From the NCBI RefSeq assembly GCF_900099685.1, contig NZ_FNDW01000003.1, positions 1 through 64,000 of the forward strand: a stretch of DNA of 64,000 bases, in the 5' to 3' direction. Source of the stretch: Chryseobacterium taeanense (lineage in GTDB: Bacteria > Bacteroidota > Bacteroidia > Flavobacteriales > Weeksellaceae). Of this stretch, positions 1 to 9,812 are shown in pieces. The position numbers and the translations under genes were made by a program. The notes below the pieces were generated by a model, which saw nothing but the letters and a program-made list of their open reading frames with translations, had not been told where the DNA came from and made no database searches. Position 1 is the first letter of the stretch, and each line of letters opens with the position of its first letter.

Positions 1-49
1 TCTCTAAACCTTAATCAATAATCTCCTGCGCTCCCTTTAATTGGGACTG

Positions 50-79
50 CAAAGATACTAATATTTTATTATCACGCAA
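50..79 (-). promoter_or_regulatory. Bacteroidota promoter reading left out of the window
   Basis: On the minus strand a TTG (-33 element, 77-79) is followed after exactly 19 bases by TATCTTTG (50-57), a match to the TAnnTTTG -7 box. The driven gene lies left of position 1. The match is seen directly; activity is inferred. Confidence 0.6.
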
Positions 80-720
80 CATTTATTTTAAAAAAATTTT
101 CTAAAATATATCCCGCTTTATAAATATTAATCCGTACCTATTTACTTTGGTTATTTTAACCTTAATAAACATGAGATTCTTTTTTTGCTTATCTAAAAGC
201 TCTTCTGCGCTACCTACTATCTCTCGTTTTCAGTGCGGCAAAAATAGAAACTTATTACATTACAATCCTAATTTATTTAACGGAAAATTTACATTTCGTT
301 CACATTTAATCTTAACTTCCTGAAAATTAAATACAATAATTTTAAACTAATGTTTGGTTTTTGAGCTCAAAGTAAGGAGTCTCGGAAAATATTGGTGCTT
401 GGAAAGCCCGTTTATGCTTTTGTTTAAAGTTTATAACTACAAATGAAAAAGTTCACAATAGCTTAAAAAAGCTTCGATTTTTATTCTTTTATGAACTTGA
501 AATACTATAATCATTGCGTAATAATTATCTTTTGTGACTTTGTGGTTAATTCTGAAATTAGTTTAAACAAGTTTATAATCCCTCGCAGATTGTGCAGAGA
601 ACGCAGATTCTGATTTTATTCTTTTTTATTCTAAGAAGGTAGTGGACGGTTTTAGATCATTTGTTTTAAGAACTCACTATCTGTTTTGAAAGATGATCCT
701 CGAAAGTAAACACCAAAACA

Positions 721-840
721 CCTAGCCCGGATCGTAGCGGTACCCCGCAGCATGGAAAGAAAGCCTTAGCCAGCAGCGGTAGAGCGGAAGGAAGACGGGA
801 AAGCCTGGCGCGAGGAGTATGAGCAGAGAGCCGGAAAAAG
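721..840. repeat. GC-rich intergenic repeat-like segment
   Basis: A patch starting with tagcccggatcgtagcgg is clearly more GC-rich than the surrounding AT-rich spacer and does not read as a protein. From memory, flavobacterial genomes carry dispersed intergenic elements beginning with a similar tagccc-gat-gaagcgg string, so this may be one copy. There is no second full copy in the window to prove it. Confidence 0.35.
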
Positions 841-930
841 CTACAAGAAAAAATGTTGGAGAGTAATCGATTGGAGAGGCGGAGAGTGGATGAGTTTCCT
901 TTGGAAGCAATGAAGGATTGTAAAGTAAGA

Positions 931-1347
931 TTAGAAAAATCTTTTAACAAGAAGCTTGTATATATAGTATCCGAGGAGACAGCCGATGATATCTGCTACA
1001 ATATCTAAAGCTTCCATAGATCTGCCGAGTCCCATCTCTTCCTGAAGAATTTCTGTGAGAAAGGCATAGATCAAAATGATCTGAAAGAAGTAGTAAAATT
1101 TTATTTTGGGAAATGCCGCCATAAAGCAAAAGCCTAATGCGCCAAATATACTAAGATGCAAGACTTTGTCGATCCCGTTGAACATAAACCAGTACTCGTG
1201 ATTCTCCTCTCCTGGTTTGAGAAGCATATAAGTAAGAAATGCCCAATAAATGGGCAGTATCTTACTAAATATTTTTGAAATTTTATCCAATGATGGCTTG
1301 ATATTCTTCAGCGGAAAGTAATTCTGACTGATCTGCACCTTCAGCAA
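931..1347 (-). CDS. VanZ-like small membrane protein
   Basis: A 138-residue integral membrane protein with about four hydrophobic segments. The fold signature of the VanZ family is visible: an IDKVLH motif before the second segment and a late [17 protein letters not shown] helix containing the conserved Asp and Gly residues. VanZ-like proteins are common and mostly uncharacterised; the link to teicoplanin resistance applies to the founding member and should not be assumed here. The start used overlaps the end of gcvH by 65 bases. No later Met would keep the first helix, so the overlap may be real or the start may be a non-ATG codon. Same strand as gcvH, probably co-transcribed. Confidence 0.75.
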   Translation of the reverse strand: MLKVQISQNYFPLKNIKPSLDKISKIFSKILPIYWAFLTYMLLKPGEENHEYWFMFNGIDKVLHLSIFGALGFCFMAAFPKIKFYYFFQIILIYAFLTEILQEEMGLGRSMEALDIVADIIGCLLGYYIYKLLVKRFF

Positions 1348-1660
1348 CTTCTAATTTGATGATCCATCCGTTTCCGTAAGGGTCTGAGTTCAATAATTCA
1401 GGCTGATCTTCAAGTTCTGAATTGAACTCAATCACTTTTCCTGAAATTGGTAAGAATAAGTCTGAAACTGTTTTTACAGCTTCTACACTTCCGAAAACCG
1501 CTCCTCCTTCCAACTCATCGTCTACAGTATCCACATCTACGTAAACGATATCGCCAAGCTCTCCCTGAGCGAAGTCTGTAATACCGATTGTAGCTACGTT
1601 ACCTTCGATCTTAATCCATTCGTGATCTTTAGTGTACTTTAATTCTGATGGTGTGTTCAT
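1283..1660 (-). CDS. gcvH: Glycine cleavage system H protein
   Basis: GcvH carries the lipoyl arm that shuttles the aminomethyl group between the P, T and L proteins of the glycine cleavage system in the cytosol. The 125-residue protein has the usual length and the lipoylation motif [15 protein letters not shown], with Lys63 as the lipoyl site. The ATG at 1660 is chosen because it starts the conserved [15 protein letters not shown] segment; a longer open frame to 1738 adds 26 residues unlike the family and runs into the sprA terminator. The P and T proteins are not in the window. Confidence 0.96.
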   Translation of the reverse strand: MNTPSELKYTKDHEWIKIEGNVATIGITDFAQGELGDIVYVDVDTVDDELEGGAVFGSVEAVKTVSDLFLPISGKVIEFNSELEDQPELLNSDPYGNGWIIKLEVAEGADQSELLSAEEYQAIIG

Positions 1661-1725
1661 TTTTAATTTTTTATTTTGTACAAATGTATTCAAAATTCTA
1701 CAAGCTTCAAATATCGGATATAAAA

Positions 1726-1753
1726 AAATGTCCTTCAAAATTGAAGGACATTT
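1726..1753 (-). terminator. Terminator behind sprA
   Basis: Perfect 13-bp inverted repeat (AAATGTCCTTCAA, 1726-1738; TTGAAGGACATTT, 1741-1753) with a 2-base gap, followed on the minus strand by a T-rich run. It lies between the sprA stop and the gcvH start. Confidence 0.8.
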
Positions 1754-1772
1754 AAATTTATTTTAGTTCTCA

Positions 1773-4700
1773 TTAGAAACCTCCTGAATCTCCGAAGGTA
1801 AACGTTGCAGAAATCCCTGCCCTTACTGTTGACAGCGGGAATGCTGTTGAGATTTTATATTTTGAAGTCATCTGTTCGTAGAATACTCTAAGGTTAAGAT
1901 TTTCTGATACATTATAATCTGCAGAAACTTTAATATTCATCAGCCTTTGTCCTCCGGTAACCTGTGAATCATCCAACAGGATATTGGTAATGCTTGTTCG
2001 GCTGTCTCTTAGCGAGAAATCTCCTCTGATATTGAGATCGCTTCCTTTAGCTTTTCCTCTTCCTCCGACGTTGGTCATTCCCAGCCTGAAATTCCTGATG
2101 ATATATCCTACTCTTACAACATATTCACTGTTTGAATCTTCAGTTAATGTATGATTGACTAATCCTAATAATAGTGTTCTTAATCTATTATACTGGATTC
2201 CAAACTGCATATTGTTTCTCATCGTCATATCTACTCCGATCAGTGGCGAGAAGTTTTCTACATAACCCACCTGAGCAAATGTAAATGGATTGATGTAATC
2301 ATCGTTGATATCTCGTTGTGTCGCGTTATAATTATTAAGTGTATTAAAATAATCTATGCTCGACTGAACTCCTGTCGCTGTATAGGTCGCCTGATAAGCA
2401 TGCAGTAAATCAAACTTAGAAAACTGACCATTGATAATAGGAACATTCCTTAGCCCGGAGTATGTAATCTTCCAGTTTGGAATCGGAAGCCCTGCTTTTT
2501 TAGGATTGCCCATCATTTTAGGGGTTTTGCCTTCCACTGCTGCCCTGAAAGCAGGAATGAGAATATATGCATTTGATATTCCGTAACCGTCTTTAAATCC
2601 GTTTGGCTCCAAAGCTCCCGGCATTTGCTGTGACAGCGCCATAGCATTTTGTCTTATTGCCTGATAAATTGCACTACCATCTTTAAAAGCAGTCTTCAAT
2701 AAAACCACAGAATTGGAGTAAGTCACCATATCATTGGCAAATGTATAATTAGGGTCAGCAATTCCCGTATTAGCATCTCTATAATTAAATCCGGTATGTG
2801 TAAAGTTTCTATTATAATTATGCAGCGCGCTGATATCAATTCGAAGATCATTCATCGGCATTATCTGCAAATTACCACGAAGCTCTCTCGTAGACATTCT
2901 TACATAAGGATCTGTCATAAATTCCGAGTCACTTACCCAACCATTTTCCATTACTGTTCTTCGGATATCTGCCTGTGAACCGAATAAGAATCCGATGGTA
3001 GGACCGCCTAATGTCTGCCCATATCCATACCAGTTTGGTGCAGAAAGCAATCCCGGAAGTACGGTACCATTGTTTTCGGAATAATTGATATCCAACTGCT
3101 TCATTGAAGTCAATAAATACGCCATGCTCTGAAGCGGAGTGAGCCTGTTTTTAAACTTATATTTTTTATAAGCATATCTGTTTTTCTCCCATTGCTGAGT
3201 ATAAGCATTATTCAGTGAATCAATTTCCTGTTTGCGCTTCTGAAGGGTTGCGGAAATATTTTTAAAATATTTAAACTGGCCGAAGAACTTAGTAAAGTCA
3301 GCAGTACCGGTAGCCTGAATCACATTGGTATTCTGTCCGATCGATCCTAAACTTCCATCCGGACTTGCTAAAAGAACAGTGGATCTTGCATTCCAGTTAT
3401 AGGTAAATCCGTAGCCCACTTCTGCATCAATGAAATCTAAGTACGGAAGATACTGGAACGGCAGTTTATAATTTAACTGAACTCTATGGTTGTACAATAC
3501 AGGTCTTCCGGCTCTGAAAACATTTCCGAAAATTGAATTGTTATCCATTGTATTTACATCCACATTATCATTCAAAGTTCTTGTTGCGGAATTGATTTCA
3601 AGCTTTAAAGATTTGGTGAAATTAAATCCTAATCCATATTGCCAGCCGAAATAGAAGTTTCTGTTTTTGATTGCTCCGAAATCGTCATTATAGTTTCCAT
3701 TTAAAATGGCATCAATATTACGGAACTCCAGCTCATTATAATTTCTGTCGATCTCTGTTCTGAAAGAGAATCTTGTTGGTATCGGATTGAAATTAAATTC
3801 TTTTACCCATTTCAGATATTTCGTAGATTTTGCCGTGTCGCTAATCATTTTGTTGAATGGACGAATTACCCAAGGTTTAAAGGTATAGTTATAATCTACA
3901 TATCCTCTTAAATACTGTCTGTAGTTTCTTTTGGTATAAATATCCCTGTAGAAATCATCGTTATAAACAGCCGTCACAGAAAGGTTTTCGACATCATAGA
4001 ATTTAGGTTTTCTATTCTGGTTCATTCTTTCTTTATGTACGTTTACAAGGCCAATGCTTCGTTGTTGCGTATATGTTCTCGCTACTTTTTTAAGTTCTTC
4101 TCTGTTAGCAGCTTTTTTAAATTCAACATCGGTATCCAGCGGATTGTATTTCGGATCTTCGATGGTTTGGGAATATGAATAGTTTAACGGAATTTTCACC
4201 CCTGTTTTCTCAGGTAAGAATTTATCTACATTAATAGCAGTATTGATACTAAAAGCAGACTGTGTAGACTGGTTTCTTTCTGCAGGCTTAGAATCGATAT
4301 TTCCGAAACCAACAGATGTATAGGATGCACTTGTATTTACCGTAGCAAAATCTCCGAGGTTAAAGTTTAAACTTGCATTCCCTGCATAACCACCATCGTT
4401 TTCAATTTCGGAAAGACGGATTTCGTTTACCCAAAGGATTCTGTCTATAGGAACAGCTCCCAACTCGCCTCTCTGATAACCATTCCTTATACCGATCATG
4501 ATGGTTGTAACATTTCCTAAACTAGGCCGTCCTTTAATATATAATTTCTTATAAGTCCCCCCTTCATCAAATAAGGGATCCATTATTCTTTTGCTAATAT
4601 CACCCGGATTATTTTTATCTCTTCTTATTTTAGCATCTACAAAATCCTGAATATTCAGATCTACATCATTTTCTATTGGCCATATTTCCAATGGTGCAGT

Positions 4701-7700
4701 TGCAGTACTCGGTGTAATTTTCAAGGCAGACTCGTACTCATAATAGTTGTCTGTAGCATCATTTCCGAAACGGATAAAGAATTTTGTATTCTTATCAAGC
4801 CCCTGAACACGGTTAGTAGGGTCCTGTGCATGAACAAAAAGTTTTAACTTTTTATATCTTCTCATATCAAGGCTGGTATTTTTGAATACACCTTTCGCCT
4901 CCGTAACAGCCAATTCTTTAACTTTTAAGTATAAAGAAGCTTCATTTTGTCTCTGTGCACCTGCATTACCGCTAAGAATCTGTCTGTCGATTCCCGGAGG
5001 CAATACATATGGAGGCTGGTTTAAAGCATTTTCCTCAATATTTACGCTTCCTACTTCAAGATTACTAATAGTAACATCATCAGCTGAGCCTTCATTTGTA
5101 GAAGGATCTGCTGTAGTATTACTTCCGAAGGCAGCAACATTCTTAGGATATTTTCGCCAGTCTGATCTTACAAGATCCATTGTTCCGAATCTTAATGTAG
5201 AAGTCTGGTCGAAACCTGTTAATAGTAATCTTGCGAATCTTACATTATTCAAAATTGAAGGATCTGCATCTCCCGCTGTGGTTACATACTGTGAAACCGG
5301 AACTCTGAATAAATACCATTTTACCTGAGAAGTCTGCCCATTCTGGAACTGCGCCTGAACAGTTTTAACATCAACGATATTATTTTGTCCCAATGCTAAA
5401 CTTGCCTGATCCAGTCTTACTTCATACTGGTTATAGCTTTCGCTCTGATCTAAGTTGTAATCTTTATTAATATCTTCTGAATCCGGAGTTTGCGAAGAAA
5501 CTTCCAGAGAGTTACTCTGAGAATTTCCTTCAGGACCTCTGAAGTATTTATATCGCTGCACCACAGATGCCGCCTGACTTCCTGTAAATTTGCTAGACAT
5601 ATAAAATACGAAATCATCTACGGCAGGGTCGGATATATTGGTAACAGGATTAACAAATGTATTTCCAAACAACGCAGCTTCCTGATCTGAACTTAATCCA
5701 TCATATCCCAGATCTTGTGCTGTTCTGTCTGCTCCTTCACTTGAGAAAGCGTACAAAATCGGTGGCTGCTTCGGTTGTATTCCCCAATTAGAGTTAGTTG
5801 TCACCGATGGCGCAGAAGGCGTAGGCAATCCGTTTTCGTACTGCATTTGTCCGTCTTTCAGGATATCTTCGGATACGTTTCCTAACTGTAATAAAAGTTT
5901 TGGATTTGCACCTAACGCATTTCCATCGGCATACGGATCCATCATCCAGAATTCTACATACTCAATATTAGAACTTGTAAAGTTTGAAACCGAGATCGGC
6001 CTCATGATTCCTGCCCATCTTTGTGCTGTACTTTCTGCTGCAGGATTAGCATTATAAGGGCCTTTTTCCGCAGGGTAATATGAAATATCGAAAGTATTGG
6101 TGTACGTCTGTTCGCCGGCAACAAAATCTCTGTTATTGAAAATTTCGGAGAACTGAACCCTTCTCGAAGCGTGGTTTGAAACCGATTGCGGGGTAATACC
6201 GGTAGGTGCTTTACCTCCCACTCCCCAGAATCTCGGGTCGATGTTATACCAGGATAACAAACCTCTTCCATAGCCTTCTGTGATATCGTTATTTTTACCT
6301 GCGCCCGTAAAAAGAGGATCAGCTTGGTTTTTTTCAGGTTTTGAAGCCAGACTCCATGCTGTTGGTTCTTTTAAGGTAATCTTTGAAGTGGTCTGCTCGA
6401 AGTCATCGATATAAGACTGGTCGTTAATTCCTTTATTTAAACCCGGAAGTAAATATGCGGCTTCCATTTTGAAATTCAAATTCGATGGAGCTTCTGTATT
6501 TACTAATGGTATTTTATCAGTTAATCTTGTCAGGAACGGAAGCTGGTTGTTGTACATTAAGTTGATTCCTGCCATGGTATTATTAACGGCTTCCTGACCG
6601 TAATTTACCTTTTGGGTAAGCGGCGATTCGGAATAATTTACAACGGTTGCTCCTAAGATAAAGTTTTCATTAAATCTTCTTTCTAAGTTTAATCCCATAA
6701 AACGTTTTCTCTGGGTATTAAATGTCAGTTGATTTTCCAATGAAATATTGATTGCCTGACCGGACTGCTTCACCTGTTCGTTGATGATGGTTACCGTACC
6801 CAGCATATAATCTACGGTATAATCGATCCCTTCCGTAAGCTGAACTCCGTTTGCGGAAACTTTTACAGAACCTTGAGGAACATTTACCGCTCCTAAAGAG
6901 ATTCCCTGCCCCTGCGTTCCTTTGTAGCGGCCTTCGATGGTGTATCGCTGGGCGAGGTTACTGGAAGTAGCGACCTGTTTCTGCTGGCTGTAGAGATCCG
7001 AGAAAACATACTGCGTATCGTTGCTTCCCAAAAGAGTCTGAATATAATTACCAAATGGTTGTGTTTTTGTAAATATTACCCTCCCGGTTTCCGGTCTGAT
7101 GGTAATTCCATTGACAAAGTCGAAAATTCCGTCGCCTGTTGTGTTTCCGTTGGTCTGTAAGTCACCGTTGGCATTAAGTCGGTCCCAATTCAGCAATTTG
7201 ATTAAAGGGACATTGTTTACCTGTGCATTATTAGCCACCGGAAGATAATTCAACTTACCTCCTGACTGCGGATCTCTGTACAGAACATTAAGAATAAAAC
7301 CATCCTGATTTACCTGTCCCGCATCCAGAGAATAGATGTTTTTCATCATCAGATCCCACATCGGAGAAGAAGTTTTCACCGTAGTATTCGGCTTCAAAAG
7401 TTTTGCTACCAATACAGTACTTTCTTCAGAGAATTCCCCAACTTTGTACACCTGGTTGCTTCCGTTTACGGTATATGAAAATGACACCGCCAAAAGCTGA
7501 TTGTCATTCAATTTCTGGTTTAATGAAATGTATCCTAATTGTGGCTGGAGGATATATTCGTTGGTATTTAATCTCCTTGCCTTTTTATTAAAGATAAAAT
7601 GTTCTCCGTCAACATAGGTTTCTGTACCTCCTGAAGCAACAGGAAGATTTGCTCCTTTAATGGCATTATAAGCCGTACTGGCATCTCTTAATCCCGGTAT

Positions 7701-8876
7701 TCCGTTGACTGCCGAGTAAAGATTGAAACCTGTCTGGTCATTATTGGGAAGCGCTCCCGGAGCATCCCCGAGATCTCTAACCCCTACAATACTTTTTTGA
7801 TATTGTAAATTAGTGTTTCCCTGATCCAGTACCCAAACCTCCATTCTGGTGATGCTGATCTTTGAGTTGATCTGAGGATAGTTCAGTAAAGCATTATCAT
7901 AGTTATTCAGGAAATAATGCCCGACAAAGTAATGCTGGTTGTCTTCATAATCAATGGCGTTCAGTTTAAACGTATTCATAACACCGCCGCCCTGCACGGT
8001 AATATTTCTGGCTTCCCCCTGTTGTTGGGAAAGCACAACGGTACCATAAGTTTTTCCTAACTGAAACTCTGTTTTTACCCCGAATAAAGACTGAGAACCA
8101 CGAATAAGACTGGTAGAAAGCGGCATATTAACGTTACCGAATTCTACTCTTTTAATGACTTTATCTTCGCCGCCGGCACTAGGTTTATCAACATCGTTCA
8201 ATCCCTTCTGCTGAAGGTCTTTCCAGCTACCTTTGGCCTGCCATACAAGGTTCATTCTGTTTTCAAAGGCGAAACCACTTTGTGTATCGTAATTGGCTTT
8301 CAACTGAAGATTCTCCCCTACTTTCCCTAATAAACCGAGCTGAATTCTCTGGTCTATATCGAAGGTAAAGCTCGTTCTGTTCTGAGGCAGAATCAACGGA
8401 TTATCAATCTTCTGATAAAGTCCTGCGAAGTCGAAAGAGACGTATCCGGTCGGAATAATTTCAATTTTGTTGCTTCCGAAAAGCGTTTCAAAAAGACGAT
8501 TATTGATCGTAAGAGAAGGAATTAATCCTTTTCTGGCGGCATCACTTTTATCCTTTCTGAACATCAGGCTGTAGCGGTCTGATTTTTCTTTGTAATAAGC
8601 TCTTGTCTGCTCCGCCATCATAAATTCTTTATAATCTTCGGGAGACATGGCTGTAGGAGGTCCGGTAATGGTATTTCCGATCTTCGGATATACATAATAC
8701 ATTCCGGTTTTTATATCATAATAGGCTTCATACTGTGTAGGATCTGCCAGCTGATAGTCTTTTTTTATGATTGCTGTGTCCCGAACCGCCGGTCTCTGCT
8801 GTGCAAAAGTCATTACTGACATGCACATGAACGACAGGAACAGGAATATATTGAAATACTTAATATTTGCCACCAA
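1773..8876 (-). CDS. sprA: SprA, outer-membrane translocon of the type IX secretion system
   Basis: At 2367 residues this is the size of SprA, the giant outer-membrane barrel through which the type IX secretion system exports folded cargo and which is needed for gliding in Flavobacterium. An N-terminal signal peptide (MVANIKYFNIFLFLSF...TFAQQ) precedes a proline-rich start and then long stretches of alternating aromatic beta-strand sequence, ending in a beta-signal-like C-terminus with terminal Phe. The reading frame is intact. It sits 3 bases downstream of ruvA, the arrangement I recall for relatives. Cargo for this system is in the same window (29560-31536 and 48283-49110). Identification rests on length, composition and context plus recognisable SprA segments. 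Confidence 0.95.
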   Translation of the reverse strand: MVANIKYFNIFLFLSFMCMSVMTFAQQRPAVRDTAIIKKDYQLADPTQYEAYYDIKTGMYYVYPKIGNTITGPPTAMSPEDYKEFMMAEQTRAYYKEKSDRYSLMFRKDKSDAARKGLIPSLTINNRLFETLFGSNKIEIIPTGYVSFDFAGLYQKIDNPLILPQNRTSFTFDIDQRIQLGLLGKVGENLQLKANYDTQSGFAFENRMNLVWQAKGSWKDLQQKGLNDVDKPSAGGEDKVIKRVEFGNVNMPLSTSLIRGSQSLFGVKTEFQLGKTYGTVVLSQQQGEARNITVQGGGVMNTFKLNAIDYEDNQHYFVGHYFLNNYDNALLNYPQINSKISITRMEVWVLDQGNTNLQYQKSIVGVRDLGDAPGALPNNDQTGFNLYSAVNGIPGLRDASTAYNAIKGANLPVASGGTETYVDGEHFIFNKKARRLNTNEYILQPQLGYISLNQKLNDNQLLAVSFSYTVNGSNQVYKVGEFSEESTVLVAKLLKPNTTVKTSSPMWDLMMKNIYSLDAGQVNQDGFILNVLYRDPQSGGKLNYLPVANNAQVNNVPLIKLLNWDRLNANGDLQTNGNTTGDGIFDFVNGITIRPETGRVIFTKTQPFGNYIQTLLGSNDTQYVFSDLYSQQKQVATSSNLAQRYTIEGRYKGTQGQGISLGAVNVPQGSVKVSANGVQLTEGIDYTVDYMLGTVTIINEQVKQSGQAINISLENQLTFNTQRKRFMGLNLERRFNENFILGATVVNYSESPLTQKVNYGQEAVNNTMAGINLMYNNQLPFLTRLTDKIPLVNTEAPSNLNFKMEAAYLLPGLNKGINDQSYIDDFEQTTSKITLKEPTAWSLASKPEKNQADPLFTGAGKNNDITEGYGRGLLSWYNIDPRFWGVGGKAPTGITPQSVSNHASRRVQFSEIFNNRDFVAGEQTYTNTFDISYYPAEKGPYNANPAAESTAQRWAGIMRPISVSNFTSSNIEYVEFWMMDPYADGNALGANPKLLLQLGNVSEDILKDGQMQYENGLPTPSAPSVTTNSNWGIQPKQPPILYAFSSEGADRTAQDLGYDGLSSDQEAALFGNTFVNPVTNISDPAVDDFVFYMSSKFTGSQAASVVQRYKYFRGPEGNSQSNSLEVSSQTPDSEDINKDYNLDQSESYNQYEVRLDQASLALGQNNIVDVKTVQAQFQNGQTSQVKWYLFRVPVSQYVTTAGDADPSILNNVRFARLLLTGFDQTSTLRFGTMDLVRSDWRKYPKNVAAFGSNTTADPSTNEGSADDVTISNLEVGSVNIEENALNQPPYVLPPGIDRQILSGNAGAQRQNEASLYLKVKELAVTEAKGVFKNTSLDMRRYKKLKLFVHAQDPTNRVQGLDKNTKFFIRFGNDATDNYYEYESALKITPSTATAPLEIWPIENDVDLNIQDFVDAKIRRDKNNPGDISKRIMDPLFDEGGTYKKLYIKGRPSLGNVTTIMIGIRNGYQRGELGAVPIDRILWVNEIRLSEIENDGGYAGNASLNFNLGDFATVNTSASYTSVGFGNIDSKPAERNQSTQSAFSINTAINVDKFLPEKTGVKIPLNYSYSQTIEDPKYNPLDTDVEFKKAANREELKKVARTYTQQRSIGLVNVHKERMNQNRKPKFYDVENLSVTAVYNDDFYRDIYTKRNYRQYLRGYVDYNYTFKPWVIRPFNKMISDTAKSTKYLKWVKEFNFNPIPTRFSFRTEIDRNYNELEFRNIDAILNGNYNDDFGAIKNRNFYFGWQYGLGFNFTKSLKLEINSATRTLNDNVDVNTMDNNSIFGNVFRAGRPVLYNHRVQLNYKLPFQYLPYLDFIDAEVGYGFTYNWNARSTVLLASPDGSLGSIGQNTNVIQATGTADFTKFFGQFKYFKNISATLQKRKQEIDSLNNAYTQQWEKNRYAYKKYKFKNRLTPLQSMAYLLTSMKQLDINYSENNGTVLPGLLSAPNWYGYGQTLGGPTIGFLFGSQADIRRTVMENGWVSDSEFMTDPYVRMSTRELRGNLQIMPMNDLRIDISALHNYNRNFTHTGFNYRDANTGIADPNYTFANDMVTYSNSVVLLKTAFKDGSAIYQAIRQNAMALSQQMPGALEPNGFKDGYGISNAYILIPAFRAAVEGKTPKMMGNPKKAGLPIPNWKITYSGLRNVPIINGQFSKFDLLHAYQATYTATGVQSSIDYFNTLNNYNATQRDINDDYINPFTFAQVGYVENFSPLIGVDMTMRNNMQFGIQYNRLRTLLLGLVNHTLTEDSNSEYVVRVGYIIRNFRLGMTNVGGRGKAKGSDLNIRGDFSLRDSRTSITNILLDDSQVTGGQRLMNIKVSADYNVSENLNLRVFYEQMTSKYKISTAFPLSTVRAGISATFTFGDSGGF

Positions 8877-8879
8877 ATG

Positions 8880-9464
8880 TTAAATGTTTTTTAAAATTTG
8901 TTTTACCAATTCTTCGATTGAAATCTCGGGATTTTGCTTGATGATTCTGTCTGCAAGCTTCTCACTCATCCGCTTAGGAATACCCAAAACTTCTAATGCA
9001 GATAACGATTCTTCCTTCACTTTATTATTTGCCAGCGTAGAAATATTTTCTTCCGGATTGCTGAATTTCTGGACTTTATCTTTAAGGTCTACAATAATTC
9101 TTTCTGCTGTTTTGGCACCTATTCCTTTGGCTTTCTGAATCAATGCGCTGTTTCTTGAAAGGATAGCGGAAGCGATCTCATCAAGGGCTAAAGTAGAGAG
9201 TAAAATAAGGGCAGATACGGCACCTACTCCGTTAACGCTTATTAACAGATTGAACATCTCTTTTTCTGACCTGGTTTTAAACCCGAAAAGCAAATGCGCA
9301 TCTTCCCGGATAATCTGCTGGATAAAAAGAAAGGTTTCCTGATTGATGGTAAGGGTTTGTGAGGTCATTAAGCTAATACCTACATAGTAACCAACGCCCT
9401 GGACGTTGATTACTGCGTAGGTAGGCGTAAGTTCCTGAACAATGCCTTGTAGTGAAAATATCAT
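8880..9464 (-). CDS. ruvA: Holliday junction branch migration protein RuvA
   Basis: RuvA binds four-way junctions as a tetramer and loads the RuvB motor during recombinational repair. The 194-residue length is typical. The N-terminal OB-fold (MIFSLQGIVQELTPTYAVIN), the helix-hairpin-helix segment LLISVNGVGAVSAL, a second one around KAKGIGAKTAERIIVDLKDK, and a small C-terminal domain (residues about 150-194) that contacts RuvB follow in order. The gene heads a ruvA-sprA transcription unit; a TATATTTG -7 box lies 20 bases upstream of the start. Confidence 0.96.
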   Translation of the reverse strand: MIFSLQGIVQELTPTYAVINVQGVGYYVGISLMTSQTLTINQETFLFIQQIIREDAHLLFGFKTRSEKEMFNLLISVNGVGAVSALILLSTLALDEIASAILSRNSALIQKAKGIGAKTAERIIVDLKDKVQKFSNPEENISTLANNKVKEESLSALEVLGIPKRMSEKLADRIIKQNPEISIEELVKQILKNI

Positions 9465-9483
9465 TATTAATTTTTAAAACTCC

Positions 9484-9491
9484 CAAATATA
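9484..9491 (-). promoter_or_regulatory. -7 promoter box of ruvA-sprA
   Basis: TATATTTG on the minus strand matches TAnnTTTG and lies 20 bases before the ruvA ATG. No well-spaced -33 TTTG is visible, so the call rests on the -7 element alone. Confidence 0.45.
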
Positions 9492-9643
9492 GCAAATTAA
9501 ACTAATTAATGTTTTCATTTCATACACGAATGGCTTTTAACTTAATTTTTAATTTGAATTTTAAAGATAAGGCGCAAAAACGAAAGACTTGAAAATTACT
9601 TTCCGGGAATGTATTTTCGATTGACCAGAATAAGTTTTCAAAT

Positions 9644-9709
9644 TTACCCATATAACTTTAGGAAATTATCCATATAAATCTTCCGGTTTATCCATATAAA
9701 TCTTTCAAT
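9644..9709. repeat. Three tandem copies of a 22-bp repeat
   Basis: Units begin at 9644, 9666 and 9688 with exact 22-base spacing; the consensus starts TTATCCATATAAATCTT. The first copy has diverged (TTACCCATATAACTTT). The unit's first half recurs inverted directly afterwards (CATATGGATAA, 9711-9721), so the last unit can fold back on itself. Confidence 0.75.
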
Positions 9710-9746
9710 TCATATGGATAATTTTTTTTACCCTTCAAAACAAAAA

Positions 9747-9777
9747 AAATAAAGACTCCAAAATGAAGTCTTTATTT
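9747..9777 (-). terminator. Terminator behind maeB
   Basis: Perfect 11-bp inverted repeat AAATAAAGACT / AGTCTTTATTT around a 9-base loop, followed on the minus strand by a run of T. It lies 36 bases after the maeB stop. Confidence 0.8.
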
Positions 9778-9812
9778 GTGATATTTCTAAATTTGAAAAG
9801 CTTACATCAAAT

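Larger units (their letters stand above)
1..930. other. Non-coding left edge
   Basis: No credible gene is visible. Open frames around 666-950 have no family resemblance and lie over a GC-rich repeat-like patch. The stretch holds a good leftward promoter at 50-79, a weaker TATTTTTG (-7 like) on the minus strand at 239-246, and relics of intergenic repeats: a cgcagatt-type segment near 584-612 and a GC-rich segment at about 721-840. Confidence 0.6.
9492..9812. other. Spacer between ruvA and maeB
   Basis: About 320 bases with no gene. Contents: a 22-bp tandem repeat in three copies (9644-9709) and the maeB terminator (9747-9777). Confidence 0.6.

Noticed and set aside
666..950. Open frames of 60-94 codons in the left spacer
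   Set aside because: No family resemblance, strange amino-acid mix, and they cover a GC-rich repeat-like patch; two frames overlap each other.
931..1347. Glycopeptide resistance through the VanZ-like protein
   Set aside because: No van ligase or regulator genes nearby; VanZ-like proteins are common and usually unrelated to resistance.
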